DNA of 33,617 nt from PALSA-894 sp049698215. Lineage in GTDB: Bacteria > Pseudomonadota > Alphaproteobacteria > Rhizobiales > Xanthobacteraceae. Numbering within the stretch: position 1 is the first letter of the stretch; every line of letters begins with the position of its first letter. Location of the stretch: NCBI GenBank assembly GCA_049698215.1, contig JBAVXH010000010.1, positions 1 to 33,617 on the forward strand, read 5' to 3'. This document shows, piece after piece, positions 22,115 to 29,838 of the stretch. A model generated the notes under the pieces. It had not been told where the DNA came from. It worked only from the letters and a program-made list of their open reading frames with translations, and made no database searches. A program made the translations under genes and the position numbers.

Positions 22115-23382
22115 CTCGCCGCATCGACCTCATCCGGCCGTCCTGGCAGATCGAGACGCGTCACGGCGCGCGCGCTTTCCGCAATGACCTTGCCGCGCCG
22201 CACGACAAGCAGCCTGCGCGCCTTGAGCCGGATCGCGTCGATCGGGTCGGCGGCCTGCAGCACCACGAGATCGCCGTTGCAGCCGGCATCGAGGCCGTAG
22301 CCTTCCAGGCCCATGATTTTCGCGGCATTCGTCGTCACCGCGTCGAAGCAGTAGCGCATCGCCTCGCGCGAGGTCATCTGCCCCACATGGAGCGCCATGT
22401 GCGCGACATCGAGCATGTCGGCCGATCCGAGCGAATACCACGGGTCCATCAGGCAGTCGTGGCCGAAGGCCACATTGATGCCGTGAGCACGCATCTCCGG
22501 CACGCGCGTCTGCCCGCGCCGCTTCGGGTAAGTGTCGTGACGGCCCTGCAGCACAATGTTGATCAGCGGATTGGCGACGGCGTGCACCTGCGCTTCCGCC
22601 ATGAGCGGCAAGAGCTTGGACACATAGTAATTGTCCATGCTGTGCATGGAGGTGAGGTGCGAGCCGGTGACGCGGCCCTGCAGGCCGCGCCGCTGGGTCT
22701 CGGCGGTGAGCGTCTCGATGTGACGCGAGAATGGGTCGTCGGTCTCGTCGCAGTGCATGTCGACCATCAGTCCGCGCTCGGCCGCGATATCGCACAAGAC
22801 CTCGATCGAGCGCGCGCCGTCCTCCATGGTGCGCTCAAAGTGCGGGATACCGCCGACGATATCCACGCCCTTGTCCAGCGCGCGCTCCAGGTTCTTCGCC
22901 GCATTGGGTGAGCGGAGGTAGCCGTCCTGCGGAAACGCGACGAGCTGCAAATCGATGTAGGGCGCGATCCTCTGCTTCACGTCGAGCAGCGCGTCGACCG
23001 CGATGAGCCGGTCGTCGCAGATGTCGACGTGGCTGCGGATCGCGAGCAGGCCTTGTGAGACCGCGAGGTCGCAGTAGCGCAGCGCGCGCTCAGCGACGGC
23101 TTCGGGTGTCAGAAGCGGCTTCAGCTCACCCCACAGCGCAATGCCTTCGAGCAGTGTGCCGGACTGGTTGAGCCGTGGAATACCGAGCGAGAGCGTCGCA
23201 TCCATATGGAAATGAATGTCGACGAACGGCGGGGAGACGAGGCAATTCTGCGCGTCGATGACGCGCGCGGCCTCGCCAGCAATCGCGCGCTCAATCGCCG
23301 CGATCTTCCCGTCCCGCATCGCGATATCGAGACCGCTGCGCCCGTCGGGTAGCGTGGCATTGCGCACGATGAGGTCGAACAT
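22090..23382 (-). CDS. CodA-like amidohydrolase (cytosine-deaminase family, altered specificity residue)
   Basis: A 430-residue metal-dependent amidohydrolase matching E. coli CodA in length (about 427) and, with a constant offset of 4, in active-site residues: H57 and H59 (HFH), Q152 (FPQDG), H210 and E213 (HCDETDDP), H242, D309 (GHD) and W315 (DPWYSLG). The residue after the metal-binding Asp, Asp314 in CodA, is Cys310 here. That position touches the pyrimidine ring and changes specificity in CodA variants, so the substrate may be another cyclic amidine or amide. It starts 9 nt after the ABC ATPase stop, so it is probably co-transcribed with the FecCD transporter. No signal peptide; cytosolic. 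Confidence 0.87.
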   Translation of the reverse strand: MFDLIVRNATLPDGRSGLDIAMRDGKIAAIERAIAGEAARVIDAQNCLVSPPFVDIHFHMDATLSLGIPRLNQSGTLLEGIALWGELKPLLTPEAVAERALRYCDLAVSQGLLAIRSHVDICDDRLIAVDALLDVKQRIAPYIDLQLVAFPQDGYLRSPNAAKNLERALDKGVDIVGGIPHFERTMEDGARSIEVLCDIAAERGLMVDMHCDETDDPFSRHIETLTAETQRRGLQGRVTGSHLTSMHSMDNYYVSKLLPLMAEAQVHAVANPLINIVLQGRHDTYPKRRGQTRVPEMRAHGINVAFGHDCLMDPWYSLGSADMLDVAHMALHVGQMTSREAMRYCFDAVTTNAAKIMGLEGYGLDAGCNGDLVVLQAADPIDAIRLKARRLLVVRRGKVIAESARAVTRLDLPGRPDEVDAASYAPGGAG

Positions 23383-23391
23383 TGGACAAGC

Positions 23392-24162
23392 CTACAACGC
23401 GCGGCCTGCGATTGGCACGAGCTTGTCGCCGACCGGGACAGTCACGGCCTCCACGCCAAACACAGACGCGAGCAGCTCGGGTGCGAGCGCCTCGGCAGGC
23501 GGCCCTTCCGCAACGATGCGGCCCTCGTTCATGACCAGCACCCGATCGGCGAAGCGCGCCGCCAGCGTCAGGTCGTGCATGATGGCAAGGATCGCGTTTC
23601 CGTTTCGTGCTGCACTGTGGAGCAATTCCATCACGACAAGCTGGTGCCGCGGATCGAGCGCGGCCGTCGGCTCATCCGCAAGCAGGACCTGCGCCTGCGT
23701 CGCCAGCGCGCGGGCGAGCGCGACGCGCGCCTTCTCCCCACCGGAGAGCGTGGTGACGGGACGCTCCGCGAAGCCCTGAGTCTCGGTGACCGCCAGCGCG
23801 TGTGCCACAGCGGCGCGATCGTGCGGTGTGGCATCCGAGAACGCGTCGGCATGCGGCGCGCGCCCCAGCATGACGATCGACTCGACGTTCATCGGCCAGT
23901 GGAAGATGTGTCCTTGCGGCAGATACGACACTATGCGCGCCCGCTCGCGCAGGGTCAGGTTGCCGAGCGGCTTGTCGGCAAGCACGATGGTACCCCGCGC
24001 GGGCACGAGCCCGGCGAGTGCGCGCATCAGGGTGGTCTTGCCTGCACCGTTTGGACCGACCAGCGCGACCAGCTCGCCTGCGTTGATCGAAAGGCTCGCG
24101 TCGCGCACGATCTCCTTCGTGCCGATGCTCACATTGACGCTGCCAGCGGACAGCGCGCTCAT
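23392..24162 (-). CDS. ABC ATPase of the FecE/BtuD/HmuV type
   Basis: A 256-residue ATPase. Walker A GPNGAGKT is at 36-43, SYLPQGHIFHWPMNVESIV holds the Q-loop, LSGGEKARVALARAL is the signature, VLLADEPTAALD Walker B, and MHDLTLAARFADRV the switch His. These are typical of iron-siderophore, haem and cobalamin importers. The ATG overlaps the permease stop (ATGA). In-frame sequence upstream to 24561 is rejected as read-through antisense to nothing but overlapping the permease gene. Acts with the FecCD-type permease; the CodA-like gene follows after 9 nt. Confidence 0.9.
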   Translation of the reverse strand: MSALSAGSVNVSIGTKEIVRDASLSINAGELVALVGPNGAGKTTLMRALAGLVPARGTIVLADKPLGNLTLRERARIVSYLPQGHIFHWPMNVESIVMLGRAPHADAFSDATPHDRAAVAHALAVTETQGFAERPVTTLSGGEKARVALARALATQAQVLLADEPTAALDPRHQLVVMELLHSAARNGNAILAIMHDLTLAARFADRVLVMNEGRIVAEGPPAEALAPELLASVFGVEAVTVPVGDKLVPIAGRAL

Positions 24163-25157
24163 GACGCCGCCCCCTCGAGCAGGCGGCGCTCGCGGAAGAT
24201 CATCGAGAGGAAGATCGGCACGCCGATCAGCGCCGTCACCACGCCGAGCTTGATTTCGACCGCCGAGGGCCCCAGCCGGATCGCGATGTCGGCGGCAAGC
24301 ACCAGCCCGGCGCCGGCGAGCGCGGCGGGCAGCATCACGCGGGCTGGATCGGAGCCCACCGCGCGGCGAACGAGATGCGGCGCAACGAGGCCCACAAAGC
24401 CGACGGCGCCTGCCACCGCAACCGCGGCTCCCACGCCGAGCGCAACGCCGACCACCACCATGACGCGCGTGCGCGAAACATCCACGCCGAGCGAGGCCGC
24501 GGCATCTTCGCCCAGCGTAAGCGCGCGGAACGCGTGCGCCTGGCTCGCGAGTACGACCCAACTCGCCAGCATGAACGGCGCCGCAATGACGAGGTGATCG
24601 GCCGAGCGATCCTCCAGCGAGCCGAGCAGCCAGAACGCGATTTCGAGCGCGATGAACGGATTCGGCGCGAGGTTGAGGATCAGCGCAGTCGCGGCGCCCG
24701 CGAAGCTTGCGAGTGCAAGGCCTGCGAGCAGGGTCACGGTCAGGCTGGCGTGCCGGCCCGCGATCGCGACCAGCCCGGCGATGGAGATCGTCGCGCCCAG
24801 GATGCCCGCGACCGGCACGGCGAACGAAGTGACGGGGGCAAAGCCGAACGCAATCACCAGCGCGGCAGCCGCGGCTGCAGCCTGCGGCGCGCCGAACAAG
24901 GCGGGCTCAGCCAGCGGATTGCGCAGCAGCCCTTGCAGGGCAGCACCCGAGAGCCCCAGTGTGGCGCCGATCAGCGCGGCCAGCAGCGTCCGCGGCAGGC
25001 GGATGTCGCGCACGATGATGCCGGCCGGACCTTCGCCGGAGAAAAGGCCGGCGATGGCGGCCCGCGGCGACAGACCCGCCGGGCCAATCATCAGCGACAG
25101 CACGGCAAGCGTCACGATCAGTGCCGCGAGGATGAGTTCGATGCGAAAGCGTCCCAC
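24159..25157 (-). CDS. FecCD/BtuC family ABC permease
   Basis: A 332-residue inner-membrane protein with about nine to ten hydrophobic segments. RDIRLPRTLLAALIGATLGLSGAALQGLLRNPLAEPALFG is the family's conserved segment 1 region, ALTLGEDAAASLGVDVSRTR the coupling helix, and GFVGLVAPHLVRRAVGSDPARVMLPAALAG the conserved C-terminal half. Start is GTG 25157 with AGGA 7 nt upstream. It is divergent from the binding protein at 25261 and overlaps its ATPase gene by 4 nt. The ligand could be cobalamin, haem or a siderophore; no TonB-dependent receptor or cobalamin riboswitch is visible nearby. Confidence 0.92.
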   Translation of the reverse strand: MGRFRIELILAALIVTLAVLSLMIGPAGLSPRAAIAGLFSGEGPAGIIVRDIRLPRTLLAALIGATLGLSGAALQGLLRNPLAEPALFGAPQAAAAAAALVIAFGFAPVTSFAVPVAGILGATISIAGLVAIAGRHASLTVTLLAGLALASFAGAATALILNLAPNPFIALEIAFWLLGSLEDRSADHLVIAAPFMLASWVVLASQAHAFRALTLGEDAAASLGVDVSRTRVMVVVGVALGVGAAVAVAGAVGFVGLVAPHLVRRAVGSDPARVMLPAALAGAGLVLAADIAIRLGPSAVEIKLGVVTALIGVPIFLSMIFRERRLLEGAAS

Positions 25158-25218
25158 GCCACTTTCCTACAGGCTCTGGGCTTGCGGTCCAACGGGATTG
25201 CGGGCAATCCCTCGCGGT

Positions 25219-25332
25219 CGTCATGCCCCGCGAAGGCGGGGCACCCAGTAAACGCGAAACGTGATGGTGCGCTCAGGAGCGATACAGATTCTGCGGTGTC
25301 TATTGGGTCGCCCGCTTTTGCGGGCGATGACG
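25219..25332. repeat. Composite REP element running into the next gene
   Basis: GTCATGCCCCGCGAAGGCGGGGCACCCAGTAAA opens and TATTGGGTCGCCCGCTTTTGCGGGCGATGAC closes this element, the ends being inverted (GTCATGC and GCGATGAC, with CCCGC/GCGGG stems). The right half lies inside the reading frame of the binding protein and encodes part of its leader. Same class as 4685-4738. Confidence 0.75.
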
Positions 25333-26157
25333 ATTGCGATAGTGGTGTCATCTGCACAAGCACAGGCCGATGCACCGCGCCGCGTCGTCTCGTTCAATCA
25401 ATGCGGCGACCAGCTCGTGCTGGCTCTCGCGGATCCGGAGCAGATTGCTGGTCTCTCGCCCTATGCGGCTGACCCGTCGCTCTCGGCGGTCGCCGAGAAG
25501 GCGAAGGCCTTTCCAAGGCTCGACTGGCAAGCCGAATCGACGATCGCTCTGCAGCCCGATCTGGTGCTGATCGGCCAGAACGACCGGCCGGTGACCAAGC
25601 ACATTTTGCGGGCGCAGGGGCTACGGCTCTACGAGATCGCGCTGATCTCCGATCTGGATGCGGCGCGCCGCCAGATCGTCGAGGTCGCAGCCGTGCTCGG
25701 TCATCCGGAGCGCGGCGAGAAACTGCTCGCCGAGCTCGATGCGGCACGCGCGCGCCTGCACGCCGCGCCCAAGCCGCAGTTTCGGTCCGCGCTGCTGGTC
25801 AATCGCGGCGGCTACACGGCCGGCGAAAAGAGCCTCGCGGCGGCGCTGCTGGCGGAGGCCGGACTGAACCCTCCTCCCGGTGCGCCCTTAGGCTATGGCG
25901 GCTACGTGCCGCTCGAAAAGCTCCTCATGCTGCGCCCGGATGCCGTTGTGCTGAACAACCTGCCGCGCGAGTCCGACCAGGGCAGCTACAATCTGAGTCA
26001 TCCGGCGCTCGCCGCGTTGTATCCGCCGCAGCGGCGCATCGTGCTGCCGCCGCGCTACACGATCTGCGGCGGCGCGGCGCTGATCGAGGCGTTCGATTAT
26101 CTCGCGGCACTGCTGACGCGGCTCGCCGCCCAGCCGCCGACGATCCGCACCAACTGA
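25261..26157 (+). CDS. BtuF-like ABC substrate-binding protein, start inside a repeat
   Basis: A protein of up to 298 residues of the cobalamin/siderophore (type III) binding-protein family. RRVVSFNQCGDQLVLAL, IAGLSPYAADPSLS, LQPDLVLIGQ, the long linking helix near DLDAARRQIVEVAAVLG and VLNNLPRESDQG fit that fold. The start is uncertain. GTG 25261 and ATG 25264 lack a ribosome-binding site; ATG 25327 gives a short but plausible signal peptide (MTIAIVVSSAQAQA). AGGAG (25275-25279) is spaced 8 nt from an in-frame ATT at 25288. The extended leader is encoded by the repeat. It is divergent from its likely permease and convergent with another BtuF-like gene, overlapping it by 61 nt. Confidence 0.82.
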   Translation: MMVRSGAIQILRCLLGRPLLRAMTIAIVVSSAQAQADAPRRVVSFNQCGDQLVLALADPEQIAGLSPYAADPSLSAVAEKAKAFPRLDWQAESTIALQPDLVLIGQNDRPVTKHILRAQGLRLYEIALISDLDAARRQIVEVAAVLGHPERGEKLLAELDAARARLHAAPKPQFRSALLVNRGGYTAGEKSLAAALLAEAGLNPPPGAPLGYGGYVPLEKLLMLRPDAVVLNNLPRESDQGSYNLSHPALAALYPPQRRIVLPPRYTICGGAALIEAFDYLAALLTRLAAQPPTIRTN

Positions 26158-26906
26158 TCGAGCCCGTCGGTCAGCGCGGCCGGGCCCGGCTGCAGGATCA
26201 GCGCCGATTTGATCTCGTGCAGGGCGCCATCGCGCACCGCCGGGATCGCCGCGAACCCCGGCCGCGCCGTCACCTTCGCGGGCACGAACTTCTTGCCGCA
26301 CCACGAGCCGACGATGATGTCGGGCGCGGCCGCAATCACATCCGCGGTCGATACGATGCGATCCTTTGCATTCTTGTTTGCCGCGAGCTTGGGAAACACC
26401 TCGATGCCGCCCGCGGCCTCGATTAGTTCTGAGACCCACTGGATGCCCGAGATCATCGGCTCGTCCCATTCCTCGAAATAGACACGCGGCCTTTGCGGTA
26501 GAGCGGCGGCCTGCTCGCGTACTGCATCGAGCCGGTCCTCCAGCGAAACCGCGAGCGCTTCAGCCTTCTCGACCGCTCCCACCAATGCGCCCAACGTGCG
26601 GATCATCGCGAAAATGCCCGCGACGTCGCGCTGGTTGAAGGCATGGACCGAAATGTTGCGGCGGATCAGTTCGGCCGCGATGTCGGCCTGCAGGTCCGAG
26701 AACGTCAGCACCAGATCAGGCTTGAGCGCGATGATCTTCTCGAAGTCCGCCGAGATGAATGCCGAGACGCGCGGCTTCTCGCGCCGCACCCGCGGCGGGC
26801 GCACCGCATAGCCGGACACGCCGACGATGCGTTGCTCCTCGCCGAGGAGATACAGGGTCTCCACCGTCTCTTCGGTTAGGCAGATGATGCGCGAGGGCGG
26901 GAACAT
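26097..26906 (-). CDS. BtuF-like cobalamin-binding-type protein without signal peptide
   Basis: A 269-residue protein of the BtuF/FecB-like fold. RIICLTEETVETLYLLGEEQRIVGVSGYAVRPP is the typical beginning, followed by FEKIIALKPDLVLTFSDLQADIAAEL, VYFEEWDEPMISGIQWVSELIEAAGG and VGSWCGKKF. Usually such proteins are periplasmic, but this one begins directly with the first strand and has no leader, so it would be cytosolic or is annotated from an incomplete start. Its start lies 12 nt after the stop of the beta-helix gene. Its 3' end overlaps the convergent BtuF-like gene by 61 nt. A second binding protein for the FecCD transporter, or a cytosolic cofactor-binding role, is possible. Confidence 0.85.
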   Translation of the reverse strand: MFPPSRIICLTEETVETLYLLGEEQRIVGVSGYAVRPPRVRREKPRVSAFISADFEKIIALKPDLVLTFSDLQADIAAELIRRNISVHAFNQRDVAGIFAMIRTLGALVGAVEKAEALAVSLEDRLDAVREQAAALPQRPRVYFEEWDEPMISGIQWVSELIEAAGGIEVFPKLAANKNAKDRIVSTADVIAAAPDIIVGSWCGKKFVPAKVTARPGFAAIPAVRDGALHEIKSALILQPGPAALTDGLDQLVRIVGGWAASRVSSAAR

Positions 26907-26918
26907 CGCCCGATCATA

Positions 26919-28406
26919 TCAGTCGGACAGGCCGATCGGGCGGCTGAACTCCGATGTCACGCCATCGGTAGTCGTGACCGTGGCGGTGAAGCCGGTCGGT
27001 ACGGCGCCAGTCGGCGCGTCCACCGTGATCGTGAAGGTCGACTGGCCGCTTGCGGCGATCCGCGTTTCGCCGAGGAATATCTCGCCTTCCGTGTCACCAG
27101 TGTTGCGGTTGCCGAACAGCTCGATCGTCGTGCCGAGCGGCACGCTCATCTGCACCCGGCCGGTTGCCGTCAATTTCGTGCCATCGCGCACGACTTTTTC
27201 GATCACTGGCGCCGCAATGCCGTGATTGGGCGGGCCCTGGCACGCGGGCTCGCCCTCGGGACAGATTTTCGTGAGCTTTGACGGATCGACCGGCACGCCG
27301 CCGCCGCGCTCCCCGACATAGGCCGCGTGCTCCTGCGCCGGGACGCCGAAAATGATGCCGCCGCGGCGCAGGTGGGGGTCGCAGGAACCGCCGGACCAGC
27401 AGCGCACAACGTCCTTGCCGTTGGCGTGGATCGTGTTGCGCGTGACCCGCGTCAGGCCCATGCGGGCGGCGGGGCGCAGGGCGACGCCGACCGCGTTGCC
27501 GACGATCGTGTTGCTGTCGATCACGTTGCCTTCGCCGGTCATGCTGAGCGCGAGCGCGTTGTCGGAGAAGACGTTCGATCCGATGTAGTTGCGGTTCCCG
27601 CCGTTCACCTGGATGCCGTCCGAGTAGCCCTCGAAGCGGTTGTTCACCAGAACGTTGTCATGGCCGAGCAGGATCTCGATGCCCTGCGAGGGCTCGGGGT
27701 TCGCGCCCACCGAGCGGAAGATGTTGCGCGCGATCAGGTTGAAGGCGGCACCCCGCGTCAGCTCGAGGCCGTCGCCGTTATCGATGAACTCGTTGCGCTG
27801 GACCTTGTTGTGGATCGTGGTGGTCGCGGTCGAACCGCCATTGCCGTCGTCGCCCGTCAGCATGACTCCGGCGCCGCCGCGGCTGCCCACGACGCGGCTG
27901 TCCTCGACCACGTTGCCGCTCGCGCGATGGATCAGCACGCCGATGCAGAAGCTGCGGATTTCCAGGCCCCGGATCTCGACGCCCTGGGTGTCGACGATGG
28001 CGAGGCCCGGATTGGCGAGGGTGCGCACGTTCGCGCCGAACTGACCGTCCGTCGCGCCCGCGCAGGTGCGCTGGCCCTTGTCCTCGATGAAACCGGATCC
28101 GTCGAGCGCGACGAGCTCGCCGGTCCGCCGCCACGGCATACCTTCGATACGAACTGGCCCTTTGATCGGCGGAAGCAGCGAACTCGGCCTGATGACGAAG
28201 GGCGCGGTGCCTTCCGGGTCGATCTCGATGCGATAGCGGCCGGGAGCGGTGTTGTTGCGCTCGATCGCCCAGCGCAGCGAGCCCTCGCCGTTATCGCCGG
28301 TGCGCGTAACCCGCAGCGCCTCGATGGGCGGGGGCGGGGCGGTCTGCGCAAATGCCGGCGACAAACTGATCAAGAGCGCCGCGGCCGCGGCGTGAACTGC
28401 GCGCAA
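26919..28406 (-). CDS. Secreted right-handed parallel beta-helix protein, TTG start
   Basis: A 495-residue protein with a Sec signal peptide (MRAVHAAAAALLISLSPAFA). The TGDNGEGSLRWAIERNN stretch is the motif that opens many CSLREA-type extracellular repeat proteins. About ten parallel-beta-helix turns follow (for example NVVEDSRVVGSRGGAGV, NKVQRNEFIDNGDGLEL, NVLVNNRFEGYSDGIQV, NVIDSNTIVGNAVGVAL), and a C-terminal Ig-like domain (TKLTATGRVQM to SEFSRPIGL). It may bind or cleave a polysaccharide or act as an adhesin; no catalytic residues can be named. TTG 28406 is chosen because GGGAGGAG precedes it and it yields a clean leader. It follows modC by 57 nt on the same strand. Confidence 0.85.
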   Translation of the reverse strand: MRAVHAAAAALLISLSPAFAQTAPPPPIEALRVTRTGDNGEGSLRWAIERNNTAPGRYRIEIDPEGTAPFVIRPSSLLPPIKGPVRIEGMPWRRTGELVALDGSGFIEDKGQRTCAGATDGQFGANVRTLANPGLAIVDTQGVEIRGLEIRSFCIGVLIHRASGNVVEDSRVVGSRGGAGVMLTGDDGNGGSTATTTIHNKVQRNEFIDNGDGLELTRGAAFNLIARNIFRSVGANPEPSQGIEILLGHDNVLVNNRFEGYSDGIQVNGGNRNYIGSNVFSDNALALSMTGEGNVIDSNTIVGNAVGVALRPAARMGLTRVTRNTIHANGKDVVRCWSGGSCDPHLRRGGIIFGVPAQEHAAYVGERGGGVPVDPSKLTKICPEGEPACQGPPNHGIAAPVIEKVVRDGTKLTATGRVQMSVPLGTTIELFGNRNTGDTEGEIFLGETRIAASGQSTFTITVDAPTGAVPTGFTATVTTTDGVTSEFSRPIGLSD

Positions 28407-28417
28407 TAGCTCCTCCC
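28407..28417 (-). promoter_or_regulatory. Ribosome-binding site fixing the TTG start of the beta-helix gene
   Basis: On the minus strand GGGAGGAG (28417-28410) is followed by CTA and TTG. No ATG or GTG gives a comparable leader; the longer frame start at 28460 has no site and would put a charged stretch before the signal peptide. Confidence 0.65.
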
Positions 28418-28463
28418 GGATTTTGCCCGAGAGGGTGCACCGATCGGGGCCGCGCAGCAAGCG

Positions 28464-29144
28464 TTACAGGGCGTCGGCGTCAGCCGTTTCGAGGAGTTCC
28501 GTACCGCCGACGCCGGTCACCCGGCCGTCATCGACGCGTACGATGGTCGTCGCAATACGCCGCAGCTCGGCGGCGTGGTGACTAACATAGATCATCGGTA
28601 CTCGTTCATCGCGCAGGCGCAGCAGATACGGAAAGATTTCGCGCTTGCGCGCCGCATCGAGCGACGCGAGTGGCTCGTCGAGCAGCAGCAGTTGCGGCCG
28701 CATCAGCAGTGCGCGGCCGATGGCTATGCGTTGCCGCTCACCGCCGGACAAGTGACCGGGCCGCCGGGTCAACAGAGGGCCCATGTCGAGCATCTCGATC
28801 ACGCGTTCGCGCTCGGATGCGTTGATCGGCAGGCGATACATCCGCCGTCCATAATCGAGGTTCTGCGCCACGGTGAGGTGGGGGAAGAGCCGGCCGTCCT
28901 GAAACACATAACCGATGCCGCGACGGTGCGGTGGCTGGCTGACTTGGCCGGCGGAATCGAACAGCAGTGCGCCGTTGCACATGATACGCCCGCGATCCGG
29001 CGTCACGAGCCCGGCCACCATGCTGACGATCGAGGTTTTGCCAGAGCCGGAGGGGCCGAACAGCGCGGTCACGCCGTCCGGCGCCTCGAATTTCGCCTGG
29101 ACCGCGAACGTCCCCAGCTGCTTTTCGACATCCACCGCCAGCAT
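28464..29144 (-). CDS. modC: Molybdate ABC transporter ATPase ModC, short form
   Basis: A 226-residue ATPase. Walker A GPSGSGKT is at 30-37, GYVFQDGRLFPHLTVAQNL (78-96) is the ModC-type Q-loop, LSGGERQR (132-139) the signature, LLLLDEP (152-158) Walker B, and SHH (188-190) the switch His. E. coli ModC has about 350 residues with a C-terminal TOBE/Mop domain; this protein stops after the ATPase core. A free Mop protein is encoded at the head of the operon. It starts 1 nt after the modB stop. Cytoplasmic, driving molybdate import through ModB. Confidence 0.92.
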   Translation of the reverse strand: MLAVDVEKQLGTFAVQAKFEAPDGVTALFGPSGSGKTSIVSMVAGLVTPDRGRIMCNGALLFDSAGQVSQPPHRRGIGYVFQDGRLFPHLTVAQNLDYGRRMYRLPINASERERVIEMLDMGPLLTRRPGHLSGGERQRIAIGRALLMRPQLLLLDEPLASLDAARKREIFPYLLRLRDERVPMIYVSHHAAELRRIATTIVRVDDGRVTGVGGTELLETADADAL

Positions 29145-29145
29145 G

Positions 29146-29838
29146 CTATTCGCCGTGAAAGCGCGTGCCGGCGCGGCGCGCGAGCCATTCGGATGCGATC
29201 AATGCGATCAGCGAAATGATGATGGCCACGACGACGAGCCGCGCGGCCTGCGCATCCGCATTGGGGATTTGCGTATAGGTATAGATCGCGGCCGAGATCG
29301 TCTGGGTCTCGCCGGGGATGTTCGACACGAAGGTGATGGTCGCGCCAAATTCTCCCAGTGCCTTGGCGAAGCACAACACCATGCCGGCAATGATGCCGGG
29401 AAGCGCGAGCGGCAGCGTCACGGTGGCGAACACCAGAAAGCGGTTCGCGCCGAGCGTCCACGCGGCGTCCTCGAGCTTCGCATCGACCGCCTCGATCGAG
29501 AGGCGGATCGCCCGCACCAGCAACGGAAACCCCATGATGCCGCAGGCAAGCGCCGCCCCGGTCCAGCGGAACGAGAACACAATGCCGATGTCGGCGAGGA
29601 ACGCGCCGAAGATGCCGCGCTTCCCGAACGCGATCAGCAGCAGATAGCCGGTGACGACGGGCGGCAGCACCAGCGGCAGATGCACGAGGCCGTCAAGGAG
29701 CGCCTTGCCCCAGAAATCCTTGCGCGCCAGCAGCCACGCGATGGCGATGCCGAATGGCAGCGCCACGAACGTTGCGACGACCGCGATCCTCAGGGAGAGG
29801 AAGACCGCGGTCCATTCATCGGGGGTGAGCGAGAACAC
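29146..29838 (-). CDS. modB: Molybdate ABC transporter permease ModB
   Basis: A 230-residue inner-membrane protein with five predicted helices. PLVLPPVVTGYLLL and the EAA loop DAAWTLGANRFLVFATVTLPLALPGIIAGMVLCFAKALGEFGAT are ModB signatures. Start is GTG 29838, immediately adjacent to the modA stop (TAA 29841-29839), so translation is coupled. Length matches E. coli ModB (229). Confidence 0.94.
   Translation of the reverse strand: MFSLTPDEWTAVFLSLRIAVVATFVALPFGIAIAWLLARKDFWGKALLDGLVHLPLVLPPVVTGYLLLIAFGKRGIFGAFLADIGIVFSFRWTGAALACGIMGFPLLVRAIRLSIEAVDAKLEDAAWTLGANRFLVFATVTLPLALPGIIAGMVLCFAKALGEFGATITFVSNIPGETQTISAAIYTYTQIPNADAQAARLVVVAIIISLIALIASEWLARRAGTRFHGE

Noticed and set aside
25158..25260. 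Cobalamin riboswitch upstream of the BtuF-like or FecCD genes
   Set aside because: The gap is about 100 bp and largely repeat DNA; no B12-box-like sequence was seen.
27327..28409. 360-codon open frame on the plus strand
   Set aside because: Antisense to the beta-helix gene, with Asp/Val/Ala-rich shadow composition.
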